Shown in pieces: positions 26,861-39,059 of a stretch of DNA of 64,000 nucleotides. A program made the position numbers and the translations under genes. The stretch spans positions 2,214,001-2,278,000 of the forward strand of contig JAJFZO010000028.1 of the NCBI GenBank assembly GCA_021397835.1, given 5' to 3'. The stretch's first letter is position 1, and each line of letters starts with the position of its first letter. The stretch comes from Moringa oleifera. Its lineage: Eukaryota; Streptophyta; Magnoliopsida; Brassicales; Moringaceae. The notes below the pieces were generated by a model that worked only from the letters and a program-made list of their open reading frames with translations, had not been told where the DNA came from and did not search any database.

Positions 26861-27240
26861 ATGTCAAGGTTGCATCTTGGTGCTCCATGATTCCTTTTTA
26901 ATAAGTATCACAAAAATGTTATGCCCATGTATTTTGCTGATATATACACGGCTTTAGTCGATCCTTTAGCATTAAAGGAAATCTCATCATTTATAAACAC
27001 TATAAAAAAATCTAAAAATAGCGACAAAATATATTGACAAACATAATCAATCGCTAAACAAAAACAAAATAGTGATAAATTCATTACAAAATAAAATTTT
27101 AACATAGCGATGGATTAATAACAAATTAGTAATGTGCATTAGTGACAGACATTATCTTTATCATTAAACTTATTTTTAATTAATTTATATTAATTTTTAA
27201 TCAACTTAAAAATAGATTAATGACAAAATTTGTATCGGTC
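25122..27240. repeat. Segmental duplication, copy A (gypsy relic plus CACTA left end)
   Basis: Closely similar in order and sequence to 31404-33470. Long shared stretches include the region around 25240-25340 versus 31440-31560, and 26900-27060 versus 33150-33300. The copied segment crosses the junction between gypsy sequence and the CACTA terminus at 26998. The duplication therefore postdates insertion of the CACTA element into the retrotransposon. Confidence 0.85.
26998..27240. mobile_element. CACTA element left end A with subterminal repeats
   Basis: CACTATAAAAAAATCTAAAA begins at 26998 within gypsy-derived DNA. It is followed by repeated 'agcgac'/'gtcgct'-type motifs and variants ('tagcgacaaaat', 'aatcgctaa', 'agtgacagac'). 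The same end recurs at 33238. The matching right end of this element was not found in the window. Confidence 0.65.
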
Positions 27241-27284
27241 GCTAATCAAAGAATTAATACCCCCAAAGCATTGGTCACTAGCCT

Positions 27285-27790
27285 TACGAGGCAGCTTGTT
27301 AACCACCCCATGTGTAGTCACCAAGGCTACAAGCTTACTTCCTTCGGAGGTAGCCATGGCCGCCAACTTAATTATTACCTTCAAAGATTGTAATGACCAC
27401 TAGCTTGTTGCCTTCAAAGGTAGCTATGTATGTCGCCAAGGGCTCCATGCATGGAGTCTTTCGAAGGCGGCCCAAGGTGACTAACTTGCTCCCTTTAAAG
27501 GCAGACATCCATGGCTACCAAGGTAGCAAACTGGTAGCTTTTGAAGGTAACCATGGTGACAGGCATAGGCAATCGCCAAAGCGACCAGCTTGTTGGCTTT
27601 GTAAGTAGCCACGTATGGCCACTAAGGAAGTAAGCAAGCGGCCTTTGAAGACAGCCATGCTATGTCCATGGCCAATAACCAAGCTGGCTAGCTTGCTGCC
27701 TTTTAAAGGCAGCAATGTATGGCCACCAAGGTAGCAAACTGACCACCTTCGAACATAGTCATGCATTACTGCAAAGGCATACAACATGAA
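27285..27790. repeat. GC-richer tandem array inside a CACTA element, units of about 45-50 bp
   Basis: Around ten diverged units on the theme 'agcttgctgcctttgaaggt' followed by 'agccatgtatggccaccaag'. Base composition is clearly richer in G+C than the surroundings. The short open frames on both strands here arise from the repeat. Similar GC-rich islands lie just inside the subterminal repeats of the element at 56038. Confidence 0.7.
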
Positions 27791-27794
27791 AGGG

Positions 27795-28260
27795 TTTTAG
27801 CAACAATTATTTTGTGTTCTAGTGGCAATTATAATTGCCACTAATGTCTTTACCAACAATTGATCAAAAGCCGGCATAACGGGGTTGAGAAAACCCTGTA
27901 GCAGCAATTATCATAATTGCTATTAAAAATCTATATTATTACTAGCAATTATTAACATAATTGACAAATGTTGCAAAAAAGTATATTGACATTTGTTTTG
28001 TTAGTGACAATTATAAATTGCCGCTAAATATGAAGTTATTTAATGACAATTATTAAGAAAAATAACAATTGCAACTAAAAATGAATTAACTTTTATTTTA
28101 TTTACAACAATTATCAATTGTCGTTTAATGTCTATGTATTCAGAGATAATTATCAAATAATTAGCAACTGTTGTTAAAAGCAAATTGACCTTTTTTTGTG
28201 ATAATTAAAAATTTGTCATTAAATATTAATATAATTACTGATATAAACCAAATTATAAAT
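27795..28260. repeat. Second block of palindromic repeats (gcaattataattgc type)
   Basis: Units such as 'agtggcaattataattgccact', 'agcaattatcataattgcta' and 'gacaattataaattgccgct' recur at roughly 60-80 bp spacing. They look like CACTA subterminal repeats but differ from the 'agcgac' type at 26998. They may belong to another element, or form the inner array of the same one. Confidence 0.6.
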
Positions 28261-28859
28261 TTGTTAAGATAATTAATATTGAATAACCATCATTTATAAA
28301 AAATATTTATAAGTTAAAGTACGAAATTTAAAATTATAACTCACAATATAATTAAAAAAAATATACTCATTCATAACAAAAGTATCATCTATATTATCTT
28401 TTACATGACAAAATATATCTAAATGTCAAATAGCCATTTAATGAAAATATAATTCTAAATAAAAAGTTTACCAGCGCTTTTAAATTTAAAGAGCCAAAAA
28501 TTAATACACTAACTCCACAAAATATTATTTTGTCAATCTCTAACAAATGATTGTTAGTTCACAATATATGACTTGAAAAATAAAAAAAATATGTAAAAAC
28601 ATGTACAAAATATAATTATTTTATAAGAACTAAAAAAAAAATTACCCTGAGAAGGTTCAAATACTGGATTTTCATAATTTTCTTCAACACCTTTATGAGC
28701 ACTCAATGCATCAGGAATCTATTTAATATAAAAAAAAAATAAGATTATACATATCAATAAGACAATATACAATAAAGTTCAACTGTAATATATTGTTTTC
28801 CATCATGGTGAGTTTCTTTCCACATTTGTATAGACAATAAAGGATATAAAGTAGATCAT

Positions 28860-30170
28860 ACCTGAATGTTAAATGGTCTATCATTTTCAATATGTATTAT
28901 ATCGAAAAATTTTCCTGTTAACAATGATTTCATCATTGCCAGCTTAGCTACCAAACGTTCTCGATTTTCTTTCATAATCTTCAAGTCATTTTCCAACTTA
29001 TGAACCCTCTTATCAGCTGTATTCTCATTCACATTTTTCCTCATGCAAGAGAATGATGAAGTCAATAAAATTTTTGGAGTTGGACCAAGTCCTAATCCAC
29101 GCACAAGACCATTTCTTTTTGGTCCCATTACTTGTGCATATATATCATTTTCCCAATTTAATGCTTATTTTGATTGCTCATTAGAACTTTCACATTGACT
29201 TAGCTTGTCTTTCATTAAATCCTATACTCAGTATAACATATAAAAATATTTTGTTAGCATTTATTTTTATTAATATTTAAAGAAAGTTATATTTAAAACT
29301 AAGAACTTGGGGTGACAATGCATTTTAGGGTTTACATAAACTTACCACTATACGAGCAGCCTCCTCATCAAGTGGTGTTCCATCTTTGCGCTCCTTGTGA
29401 GTATCTATGAATATGTGTGCTCATGATGGCTCTACTGCATCTTTGCCTATCACATTAGTACACATAATGCTGCAACTATCGTAAAATATATTTTAAATGA
29501 TTTATTGTTAAATTAACTTATAAAAGAATTATATCTTACCCTTTCTCTCATCAAGTGTGCAATGCTATTAAATCCCCCAACATGTGCCATCTTTAGATTC
29601 TTTTGATTTTTTCTGTTTGTCTCGCTACTTTTCTAATATTACAACAATGATTAATATAGTTTTATAAAATAAAAATAATATAATGTTACAACACTCACCT
29701 TAGCTTTCTCTGAATACCAAAATGAAACTAAGATAGTCTATTGATCTCTTGGTATGCGTTCAGGCCTGTTATTTAAGAGTTCTTCCTTATTTTGAACTCT
29801 CTCAAAAAACTCAGCTTTGATCTCACATTTGTAGTCCTTCCATTTCTTTCCAAGTGATCTCAACACCTATTTTTCACCACTTTGGGGTATTAAAAATTTT
29901 GAATGCGTTGAAGTATATAAAAAAATCAACAAATGTGATGTATATCCTACTTATATAATAAATCTCAAAACACAAAAGACAATATTTGGAATTTAATTTT
30001 TGTTTACCTAGACCAATGTTAACAAGTTCTCTTTGTCTTTCTTTGGGAACATTCTCCAATTGTCAATACGAAGAGGAGTTATATTTGGATTTCTTGCTAA
30101 ATTGCCTAAGAAACTAGCTAGTACACGTCTTTCGTCTCCGATGGCTTGTCCTCTATCATTAAACTACGTA
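28860..30170 (-). pseudogene. CACTA accessory transposase relic (Transposase_24, Ptta/En/Spm)
   Basis: Minus-strand pieces follow the order of the plant Transposase_24 family. NWRMFPKERQRELVNIGLG (30060-30000) is followed by RPERIPRDQ and SFWYSEKAK (29780-29700), KMAHVGGFNSIAHLMRE (29593-29543), and DTHKERKDGTPLDEEAARIV (29410-29340). It ends with NGLVRGLGLGPTP and a charged coiled-coil segment (29128-28860). AT-rich gaps between pieces have splice-like borders, so introns are likely. A stop replaces Trp after PRDQ. Proteins of this family accompany TNP2 and probably bind element ends. It lies between the CACTA end at 26998 and the gypsy copy at 31404. Confidence 0.7.
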
Positions 30171-30174
30171 ATTA

Positions 30175-31380
30175 CCTTTTCTTCTTCGGGTTGATTCCAA
30201 ATATATGCCAGTAATGAAAATAAAAACAATCAATTTTTTCAAGAAAATGAGTGATCGTTTAATACAAATTAAATTTTACCAGATGTATTTGTTGACTCTG
30301 TGCTATAATATTCTTCAGTAGAAGGCTCAACATTAGATTGTGGTCAACTTTGTTGCTCCGAAAAAGGCACCATACTAGAATATCCTCTACTTTCTCTATG
30401 AAAAATGACTCTACGCAAACTTTTCTTTTTCCTCATTGTATCCTAATATAGTCTTTTCTAATGAGTTCTTGTTCTTTTGTACCTTCACTACTCCATGTCA
30501 AGAGCAAATATAAATAAAGGAACTCACAAGTTTTTCCTGGAAAGGGCAAAACTCAAACCAAAGTGAAGTGATCTAACCCATTGGCCCACATGGAAGATCA
30601 AGTTCATAATCATTAAGAAGAAAAATATGAAAATCATAAGGATACAAAATACCATTAAAAAATAAGAAACATAAAGAATTTTGGGCCACCTTAGTGCCTG
30701 TAGGGCCAAGAAATATTAAATGCATAAAAAATGCAATTCCTAAGCTAATGGAACGTTGAAAAACATACCAATTGTCAATCCTGCTTCTGCTTTGACTTGT
30801 TAGCTTTTGCTTCTCCTCCTATAGCACTACCCAATAGACATTATTATTCTCTGTGTACTCAAACCAGAATTTCAAAAATTATGAATCAATAAAACTAGTA
30901 TTAAAGCTTAAACACTAAAAATTGCTAATCCTCAAAAGAAACTAATTGCATAGCAAACACTAGAATGATTATGATAAAATGAGTACCAAATAATACTAAT
31001 GATTTAATATAAGGCTCAACAAAACTGTTAAACTAAACTTTTTTTATAATTGAAATTTGAAGAAACAAAGTACTATTTTAGAAGGATTAAACAGGAACAA
31101 CAAAAAAATAATGTCCTTGAATCCATACTAAAGCTAAACTGCTTTTATTTTAAACTCCTTCCAAGGCTACAAATGGCAAGATCACTTAATCATGAAACTC
31201 ATCCATGAAACTCTTGTGGAACCTCTGTTAGACGAGAAACAACTACTAAAATCTTATCCTCTTGGGGTAGTATAGTGCACCTAAAGTGTTGAACCTATAG
31301 TAAAACATAAAAATGTAAGCAAGTTAGAACTTGCAGCATATATTTAATATATAAGCAGGAAATAAAAATAGATGGAACTT
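30175..31380. other. No gene identified; likely upstream part of the CACTA transposase region
   Basis: Short minus-strand frames, for example Ser/Glu/Thr-rich peptide around 30340-30290 (EPSTEEYYSTESTN), may be the N-terminal part of the accessory transposase. The rest is AT-rich and unassigned. Confidence 0.35.
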
Positions 31381-31381
31381 A

Positions 31382-31446
31382 CTTGTCATGATGCATATAT
31401 TAGCATTTAATATATAAGCATGGCTCACTAATATATGCATCATCTA
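31382..31446. repeat. Inverted repeat at the breakpoint of the segmental duplication
   Basis: The 22 bp at 31382-31403 are the exact reverse complement of 25122-25143 in copy A. The same motif is present again in direct orientation at 31430-31445, giving a 16-bp inverted repeat about 26 bp apart. A 16-bp direct repeat ('atttaatatataagca') also occurs at 31342-31357 and 31405-31420. Confidence 0.85.
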
Positions 31447-33237
31447 AAGGTTCCTTACATTGTTATGTGGGTTTTTCCATATCTTCCTTTGCCATTAATA
31501 TTTGGTTATATACTAAATAACCATCCATTGACAAGAATAGTGAAAATTTACTTATATTATCCACTAATGTGTCAACATATGGCAACAAAAAATTATCATT
31601 AGGACTCCTTTAGTTTACATCTTTATAGTCTATGCATATTCGCATATGAGCATCTATTTTAAATACACACACTACATTTGCCACCCATTCTAGCTATTTG
31701 GCCACCACTATGAAACAGACGCTTAGTAGTTTTTGGACTTCCTTTTAATCTTTAGTAGTACTTTTGATTTCATTCTCTTGAGTTTTTGTTTCATCCAAAG
31801 GCAACTTGGTTTCAGCGGTAACTTATGTTCTATTATATCTCGATCTATTCTCGACATATGTTTATTCAACCATGTGAACAAATCTAAAAATTCCTTTAAT
31901 AACTCTATCAACTCTTGTATTCTATCGGGATTCAACAAGGCTCCGATCTCAATTTCCCATTTTTCCTCCTTTGTACCTATGTTTACAATCATTATCCCCT
32001 TTCATAAGGTATATTTCCTTTTCTTCTCGCTTAATTTGCCTCAAAATTTTTGAAGTTAATTCATCTTCCTCAAAATCATAGACATTTTTAGAAATTATTT
32101 TCTTAAGGGCAAACATAACTTTAAAGCCCTCACTGTTAGAATTTCTAAATAGAAGAATGCATTTCACTGTTAATATAGGTATATTGATTTTAGGTTCTCA
32201 TAGATAATGTAAGCACACAGAGAATGAAGTAGAATAATGTGAGGCTTTAATGATAAAAAAGATTATGTATATGTAAATTTCTTTTTCAATCTATCTAAGT
32301 AATCTTTAGATTGTTGCGTCAAAAATTTAGGATGATGCAATAAGAGTTTTTTTTAGTTTTTCTTGTTCATTATATTAAGCTTTTAATCCTTCAAATTGGT
32401 TACCTAATTGCTCTTTTTGAGAATTTCCAATCAGCAGTACTTTTTTTGTATTGTAAAAATTCATTGATCAAAATTTTTGTTGTAAAGGGAGGCTATTAAT
32501 TACATACTCTTCTCCTGTCCTCTTCCCTCTTTGCTTCCTTTCCATTCTTTTCTTATTCACTCTGATAATCTCATAGTCTAGGCTTTTTGGCTTTCTATGC
32601 TCTTGTAATTTTAAGATATGCATTACCTTTTATAGAATTTTTGTCTAGCCCTCGCCCTGTTTAGCAACTTTTTCCAATGTTTAGCTTAACTAAAGAGTCT
32701 TATTCTTTGATATACGTGTTTGCAAAGCCCATTAGTAGTCGATGGTATTCACAAATTCGAACGTCTAAAAAACTATTTCTTCTCTTTCGGGTGCTTCAAC
32801 GTAGTGTTATTCTCTTAAGTGTTCCGATCATGCCATCCTCAACTTTTATTATGATTACTCTTTCTTCCATAACCATCTTTAAATTTTGGCGGAGAGCAGA
32901 TGGAATTACTTCTCTTCTTTGTAACATATTATAAGATGGAAATATATCCATTACTTGGAATTTGATGATATAATATATAGATGGAAATTTCAATAGTAAG
33001 TCTATTACTCCTTGGACCTTACTACTACACCCGTTAGAAGCCTTAACTATCAAGTTACTTTGCCTTAGATGGCTTAAATCTACCAAAAAACATGTCAAGG
33101 TTGCATCTTGGTGCTACATTTAGGCAGGATTCCTTCTTAATAAGTATCACAAAAATGTTATGCCCATGTATTTTGCTGATATATACAAGGCTTTAGTCGA
33201 TCCTCTAGCATTAAAGGGAATCTCATCATTTGTAAAC
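31404..33237 (-). pseudogene. Ty3/gypsy pol relic B (protease to early reverse transcriptase)
   Basis: Second copy of part of relic A. On the minus strand a protease-region segment (33098-32796) reads VDLSHLRQSNLIVKA and VMDIFPSYNML, followed by a PSALRQ-type motif. This matches the conserved end of gypsy aspartic proteases (DIP-SYN-LLGRPW, AVPSTLHQ). The RT lead-in (31992-31723) reads IGTKEEKWEIEIGALLNP, ELIELLKEFLDLFTW and IEHKLPLKPSCLWMKQKL. A segment near 31560 matches the MDGYLVYNQI block. The copy stops inside the palm domain, before the position of the catalytic YVDD. Frameshifts and stops separate the parts. Confidence 0.8.
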
Positions 33238-33470
33238 ACTACAAAAAAAATCTAAAAATAGCGACAAAATATAGTGACAAAACTAAACAAAAACAAAATA
33301 GTGATAAATTCATTACAAAATAAAAATTTAAACATAGCGATGGATTAATAAAAAAGTAGCAACATAAATTAGCGACAGACATTATCTTTATCATTAAAAT
33401 TATTTTTAATTAATTTATATTAATTTTTAATCAACTTAAAAATAGATCAATGATCGAATTTGTATCAGTC
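33238..33470. mobile_element. CACTA element left end B
   Basis: CACTACAAAAAAAATCTAAA begins at 33238, followed by 'agcgac' subterminal motifs almost identical to those at 26998-27240. It abuts a truncated TNP2 frame at about 33475. This suggests an internal deletion that joined the end region directly to the middle of the transposase gene. Confidence 0.65.
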
Positions 33471-33474
33471 ACAA

Positions 33475-35216
33475 AGGGCATTTAAGTTGTTTTTCTACTT
33501 CTTTTCGATGCTTAGCAATGTGTTGACCAAGTTATCGCATAATTTTTCTTAATATGCATTACATCAAGATTATGACGTAGTAAATTATACTCGCAATAAG
33601 GAAGTTTGAATAAAATGCTTTTTTTTTCTCTATATTTTCTCTTGAACACCATTAACATCTTTACTCTTCTTACCATAAGTGAATTTCATCCCCTTCAGTT
33701 AATCTAATGCTTTGGATCCAGATAGTACAGTAGGTGCACTTCTTAATTCTAAATATCCATCAAAAGACTTTAAATCAAATCGGTACTTATGCATAGAATC
33801 CAAGTAGTGTCGGTGACCCATATAGCAAAACTTCTTCCATAAGTCAGTCTTTTAGATGAAGTGTCCATGTTACAACAAGGACAAGCAAATTGACCACAAG
33901 TGCGCCAACTAGGCAAGTTCCCATATGCTGGAAAGTCATTTATAGTCCACAAAACTGCTGCATGCATTTGAAATATGTCTTCACTTGAAGCGTCATAAGT
34001 CTCAACACGCACTTCCTACAATTCAATTAACACTTCTATAAGAGGCTCCAAATACACATCAATATCATTTCTAGGTCCTTTGGGTCCAGGAATAAGCAAT
34101 GAAAGCATAAAATAAGATTGTTTAATGCATAATCATGGTGGTAAGTTATATGGTACTAAAATGACTGGCCAAGTACTATAATTACTTTGCATCAATCTAA
34201 ATGGATTAAAACCATCACTAACAAGGCCCAACCTTACATTACGAGGCTCTCCATTAAAATTTGGATATCGAATATCCAAACTTTTCCATGCTTCAGAATC
34301 AATCGGATGCCTTAAAATGTTGTCTTTAGTATGACCCTCATCATGCCATCTCATCAAAGCTGAAGTTTTGGAACATGCATATAATCTTTGAAAAATGCCT
34401 TAAGACTTTTAAAGGAATTGTTTTCCTTTTTCTTTCTCCATTGGTTTTCCATCGAGAAGCACCACAAACTCTACAAGCATCATCGCCACTATATTCTTTC
34501 CGAAATAGTAAACAATCCTTAAGACAAGCATGAATTTTTTCATACTTAAGACCTAATCCCTCAACAATCTTCTTTGTTTTATTGTAAGAATTAGGTAATG
34601 TCTCACCTTTGGGAAATGCTTCTTTCAAAAGTTTCAGCGAAACATCAAATGATTTACTACACCATCCAAAACAACACTTTATGTGGTAAAAATGCAATAT
34701 GAAAGAAAGTGTAGTAAAGTTCTCACATCCTGGATATAATGGTTGGTTCGCATGTTTCATCAACCTGTTAAACCCTTCTTCTCTTATAGAAGATTCTCTT
34801 ATAGTATAGTCGCCTAACTCTTCCTTATTTATAGTAATGTTTATGGGATGGTTAAACACTCCAAAAACACCATGCAACATTCTCATCATGTCATCAACTT
34901 CATGTCATTCTTCCTTCATATTAATATCTGCATTATGCTCAACATTGAATGTAGAACCCTCATGACAAATCCAAGGATCATACTCAAGAATAATACCATT
35001 GACTATTAGGTGCTCATGTGTTTCTTCTTGATTTCTATGATAATATAGTACACATTTTTGACAAGGATATGGAATTTTTTCATCGATGGATTTATTCATG
35101 AAAGTGAAATCCAGAAAACTATCAACACCATTCAAATATTCTTTGCTTAATCTACTATAGTCCATCCATCTCTTACACGGTTGACTATCCATTAAGAATT
35201 TACTGGTAAAGCACAA
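33475..35216 (-). pseudogene. CACTA transposase TNP2-like (Transpos_assoc plus Transposase_21), truncated
   Basis: N-terminus near 35190 reads CKRWMDYSRLSKEYLNGV and KIPYPCQKC, the transposase-associated domain. Next come EGFNRLMKHANQPLYPGCE and KCCFGWCSKSFDVSLKLLKE, then DCLLFRKEYSGDDACRVCGA with a Cys pair and SRWKTNG (34889-34360). A frameshift near 34350 leads into MMRWHDEGHTKDNILRHP and SDGFNPF, then WPVILVPYNLPP. FQMHAAVLWTINDFPAYGNL and a FACPCC motif follow (33970-33850). The frame ends after LPYCEYNLLRHNLDVMHIKK (about 33600-33540). TNP2 catalyses CACTA excision and insertion in the nucleus. The C-terminal part is missing, replaced by the left-end sequence at 33470. Three or more stops and a frameshift make it non-functional, but it is only lightly decayed. 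Confidence 0.9.
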
Positions 35217-38135
35217 AAATTAAACAACCTATATTAGGATATGTAATAAACAATAAGTATAACGAATTTAATCATGTAAAAGTATTAGCAAAGAGAAAGC
35301 AATCATAGAAATAAGGAAGAAACCCCAAGCGCCTAGATACGTTTGCTTGTATAAAGGTTACCTAGATAACATAATGTTGAGGCCTCTTTCTACGTGGAAT
35401 ATCTTCGTAAGTTACAGAAACCAACAATTAGCTTAGAGCCTTATTGGTTTCATGAATAAATAATATTAACTTTGATCCATATAAGTCAATATTAGACAAT
35501 GTTATCAAGCAATTCAGAAAGAAAATTGGAAAAAATATTAGGTTCTTTCACAATGAACAGGATAGGATGATTTTTGACTACAAAATTCCAATTCTCTAAT
35601 AAGTAATGTCATTCATATATTTCTAAAAATAAAGACTTTGTTTCTTTATGAGATTCCTAATTGAAAAAAGTAATAAATAATTACCTTATAATTCATGCAT
35701 GTTAGGCATCCATAACTTAAAAAGTGGTATAGCAGACAAGTGAAGACAATCAGCATATCTGAAATCTAATATCCATTTTATATCAAATTATCAAAATTTA
35801 ATAAGAAAACTTTCATTACTAGATAAAAAACAAAAAATCATTAATATAATACACTTCATCCATGCACATTGCTATGCTGATATTAGAAGAGATAACTTTA
35901 GACCAAATAATTAATAAGAAATACTTCATTACGGAGAAAACCAATGATATCATGGGGTTCACATAGCCACCCACAAATAAATAAGTACAAACACCTCATT
36001 TTCACCACTCCTTATGCAGTGCAGTGTGTTTGAGATTGTGCGCTGTGTTCTAATGCAAATCATTGTGCCAATTCTGCCAACATTTTAAGATGATTCTAAT
36101 ATCTAATCAACAGTTTAATCAAGTTAGAAGTTTATCTAAGTTGCTTGCTATTTACTGGTCTTGTAGACAATTCTTAGGTTATACTAGAATGCTATCAATT
36201 TAACTGAAAACATATGGTTCAATGTCATGTTCTCGGTCCATCCATTTGTATATTTTTTCTGACTCTTAGGGTCTTCGTTCTACCTTTCTCATATGCTAAA
36301 GTGACACATTTTGGCATGTCAATTTCAATATTGTAAGAATATGATTATTAGCTTAAATGTTGGAAAGAAACTCTATAGGTCCAAGCAACAACCCAATTCT
36401 TTATGATATACCTCCTAATCACTGACTTTTACATTCACTTTTCTTCCAAACTAAATTGCAATGTACTTAGGAAATATCAAATATCCATGAGAATAGAAAT
36501 GTGTTGCATTAACTAATCTCTATGCCATCATCTTCTTTTTTCCTTGTCACCTTTATGTAAAGAATAATTCATCCCAAATTCTTTTTCTTATGCACGATTT
36601 GAAACTACAACTGAAACCTAAGCCAAAAATAAGCTATAGAAGCCAACTAGAAATAGGCTAGCTATAAAGAGAAACGATAGTTTGGTGATCCACTTCATAA
36701 TGGCTTCGTTGTTGATGTTAATAGTACGATGAGTGCACATGCACAACAGAAATGAGCAAACAAAAACTTAATGAGAGTGGGACGTTAAGCCTTCATCTAT
36801 AAATTTTTTTATCAACTTTAATTTCAACTACAAATGTTTTATACAGAGTAAATAACTAAATGCTCTTCTTGCATTTTAGACAACAAAAGGAAAAAGGATT
36901 TAAAGGGCTATCTAATTACCAAATTACAACATTTAGAAAGAATTGTGCAACTCAATTTCAATTTGGCTTATGTATGAATCCAAAAAATAGGAATGAAAAC
37001 CATACTATCTAGCATCCAAATGAAATATCAAGGCCGCATCCATATCAGATATAACATGCCCTTAACCTTCCACCAATATCAAAGTGCATGGTGTTCCTCT
37101 CACTAGGGCGATGCTTTTTTTATTTTTGAAAGAGTAGATATGCCAAAATTGAATAGAGGAATTGAAGAGTGGACCTGGAATATACCAAGTGCACTAAAGC
37201 ACCTAAAATCTCTTGAAGCAACTAAGGTTTGAAGCACCAACATAAAACAGGCAGTCTAAAGTGCAGAAGCAGGAAATATTAGAGCATCAAACTCAAAGAT
37301 ACTCACATTCAAATCAATTGAGCTCAGGTATGTCAGTGTAAGAAAGAAAAGGGGATGTTCAATTTCAGACCACCTATCAAAACTCAAGCCAAATCTAAAG
37401 TAACCAATAGAAAAGTCAAGAGAGAAGAGAAGGTTTCCAATATGTGACACATTACTTCTTTAGTTCATCCATTAGTATGCAACATGTTACTTGATGGCAA
37501 TTACAAGAAATCAATAATGATTTGGTAGAAATCTAATAATGCTTTTGATTACTAAAGAAACATGGGCAAGTGAGAGAATTGAAGCTAGAAATGATATTAC
37601 CTAGAAATCAAACAAATCAAATCGCATGGAGCTCTGGTTAGTGGCCTCGTCCCTGTATCACCACTGACCAATTGCTTTCCATTAGAGAAGGGCTATCCAA
37701 CTCATAGAAAGGAGATTGAGAGATAAAAAGCTTGAGAGGAAATTATTTGTATCGTTAGAGATTGTGAGATAGAGAGGAATTTATCGAATTTGTCCAAGGG
37801 CTGAGGGAAGACGAAATTGAAAGAGAATGAAGAGCAAAAAGGATCAATTTTGGCATCCGGCTCAGCTTGGCTCCAAGATGTAACAAAAAGGATCAATTAT
37901 TTTTTTGTAATATGTAAGTGAAATCACTTTTGGGACATGGTTTTTCCCATGGCTGAGATATTGGTTAGCTAAGTGTGTTGTATAGCTATGAGTTATAAAA
38001 ATATCCATTTGATGCAAAATTAGCAAAAACTATGATTACATCTTTCTCACGAGAGCATGTCTCTTTCACTTGTGCCGAAGAGTGTGGTCCATACTTTATT
38101 ATCAGACTTCACCTATTTAAGTTGTGCCTTGACTC
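35217..38135. other. No gene identified; probably the 5' leader region of the TNP2 element
   Basis: This lies upstream of the TNP2 start on the minus strand, where CACTA elements carry a leader and promoter. I looked for a TAGTG terminus with subterminal repeats and did not find a convincing one. Short frames around 37250-37900 have no recognisable motifs. Composition is less AT-rich than the neighbouring spacers. Confidence 0.35.
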
Positions 38136-39055
38136 AAAATTTTGAGAAAACAAAGAGAGACTATCAAAGACGTCCATATTGGCCATGGCCCGGACTCCAA
38201 CAACAGCCTAGCAAAATGCTTCTTTAGGGTATCGAATATTAATCGGTCTCTAAGGTCAGGTTCTGTTCTTTTTACTCTTTTTCTTTTTCCTTGGCTTTCT
38301 TTCGTATCTATAGTTTATTTTTACCGTTACAATCCTCACCTACCCACAACCTTTTTGCCCCCCTGAGAAATGACTGGAGAGTGACAGGATTCCCTTTAAC
38401 CCACCTACTTGACAGTTCACACACTCACATACATGTTGTGTCCTCTAATAGAGATTATATAACTAAAGAGAGCCAATCACTTTTGGGTAATATTTACTCC
38501 ATCTTCTTCTCCTCCTACATAATCCTGATTATGGAAATTCATATAACGAGAACATGGATCGAGAATGTGTAAGCCCTTTGGCATGGAAAGTAAGGATATT
38601 TCTAGTCGGGGTTCAGGTGCAAGCTTTTCTTCTCCCCCTAAGTTTTAGGCATCCTTCTCAAGAGACACGAAGTCCTTAATCATAAAAGTTGAAAATGTTG
38701 GCATCTGTGTGCAGGGTTATATTTTTTATCGTAATAAAAGCATAAACCCTTTAATCTTCTTTCTTTGGCTTTCTCACTAGTCAATATCTTTGCATTGCTC
38801 ACCATATTAAGAGTTGCTAGAGGACCTAAATTTTTAATAGTAAATCAAGCATAACCTTTGGTCAAGAGCTGACAAATAATGCGTGTAATGGATATGACTT
38901 TTTTTTTTTTTAGCGAATTGGCTTCCTTTAAAAGCTATGCGACTCCAATGGCATCTAATAAAGATTAGGGATGCTTGATTTTACATCCAAACATATGTCA
39001 TCTTTTAACCTTTTTGCAATAAAATAACCAATTTAGATAAGTTCCTAGAAAGCTA
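38136..39055. other. No gene identified
   Basis: Normal-composition sequence with forward frames at 38142-38366 and 38291-38572 that overlap each other and match nothing I recognise. It may be retrotransposon leader or captured DNA. Confidence 0.3.
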
Positions 39056-39059
39056 TCTA

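Larger units (their letters stand above)
31404..33470. repeat. Segmental duplication, copy B
   Basis: Partner of 25122-27240, same orientation, including the CACTA terminus at 33238. Similarity ends at about 33470, where this copy runs into TNP2 coding sequence while copy A continues into the GC-rich array. Confidence 0.85.

Noticed and set aside
27393..27787. Overlapping protein-coding frames on both strands
   Set aside because: They lie wholly in a GC-rich tandem array and have no recognisable domain; the openness comes from the repeat.
31267..31277. 'gtagtatagtg' as the right end of the CACTA element starting at 26998
   Set aside because: There are no subterminal repeats beside it, and the flanking triplets do not match.
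37605..37680. 'ttagtgg' as the right end of the TNP2-bearing element
   Set aside because: The surrounding sequence resembles neither the left TIR nor its subterminal repeats.
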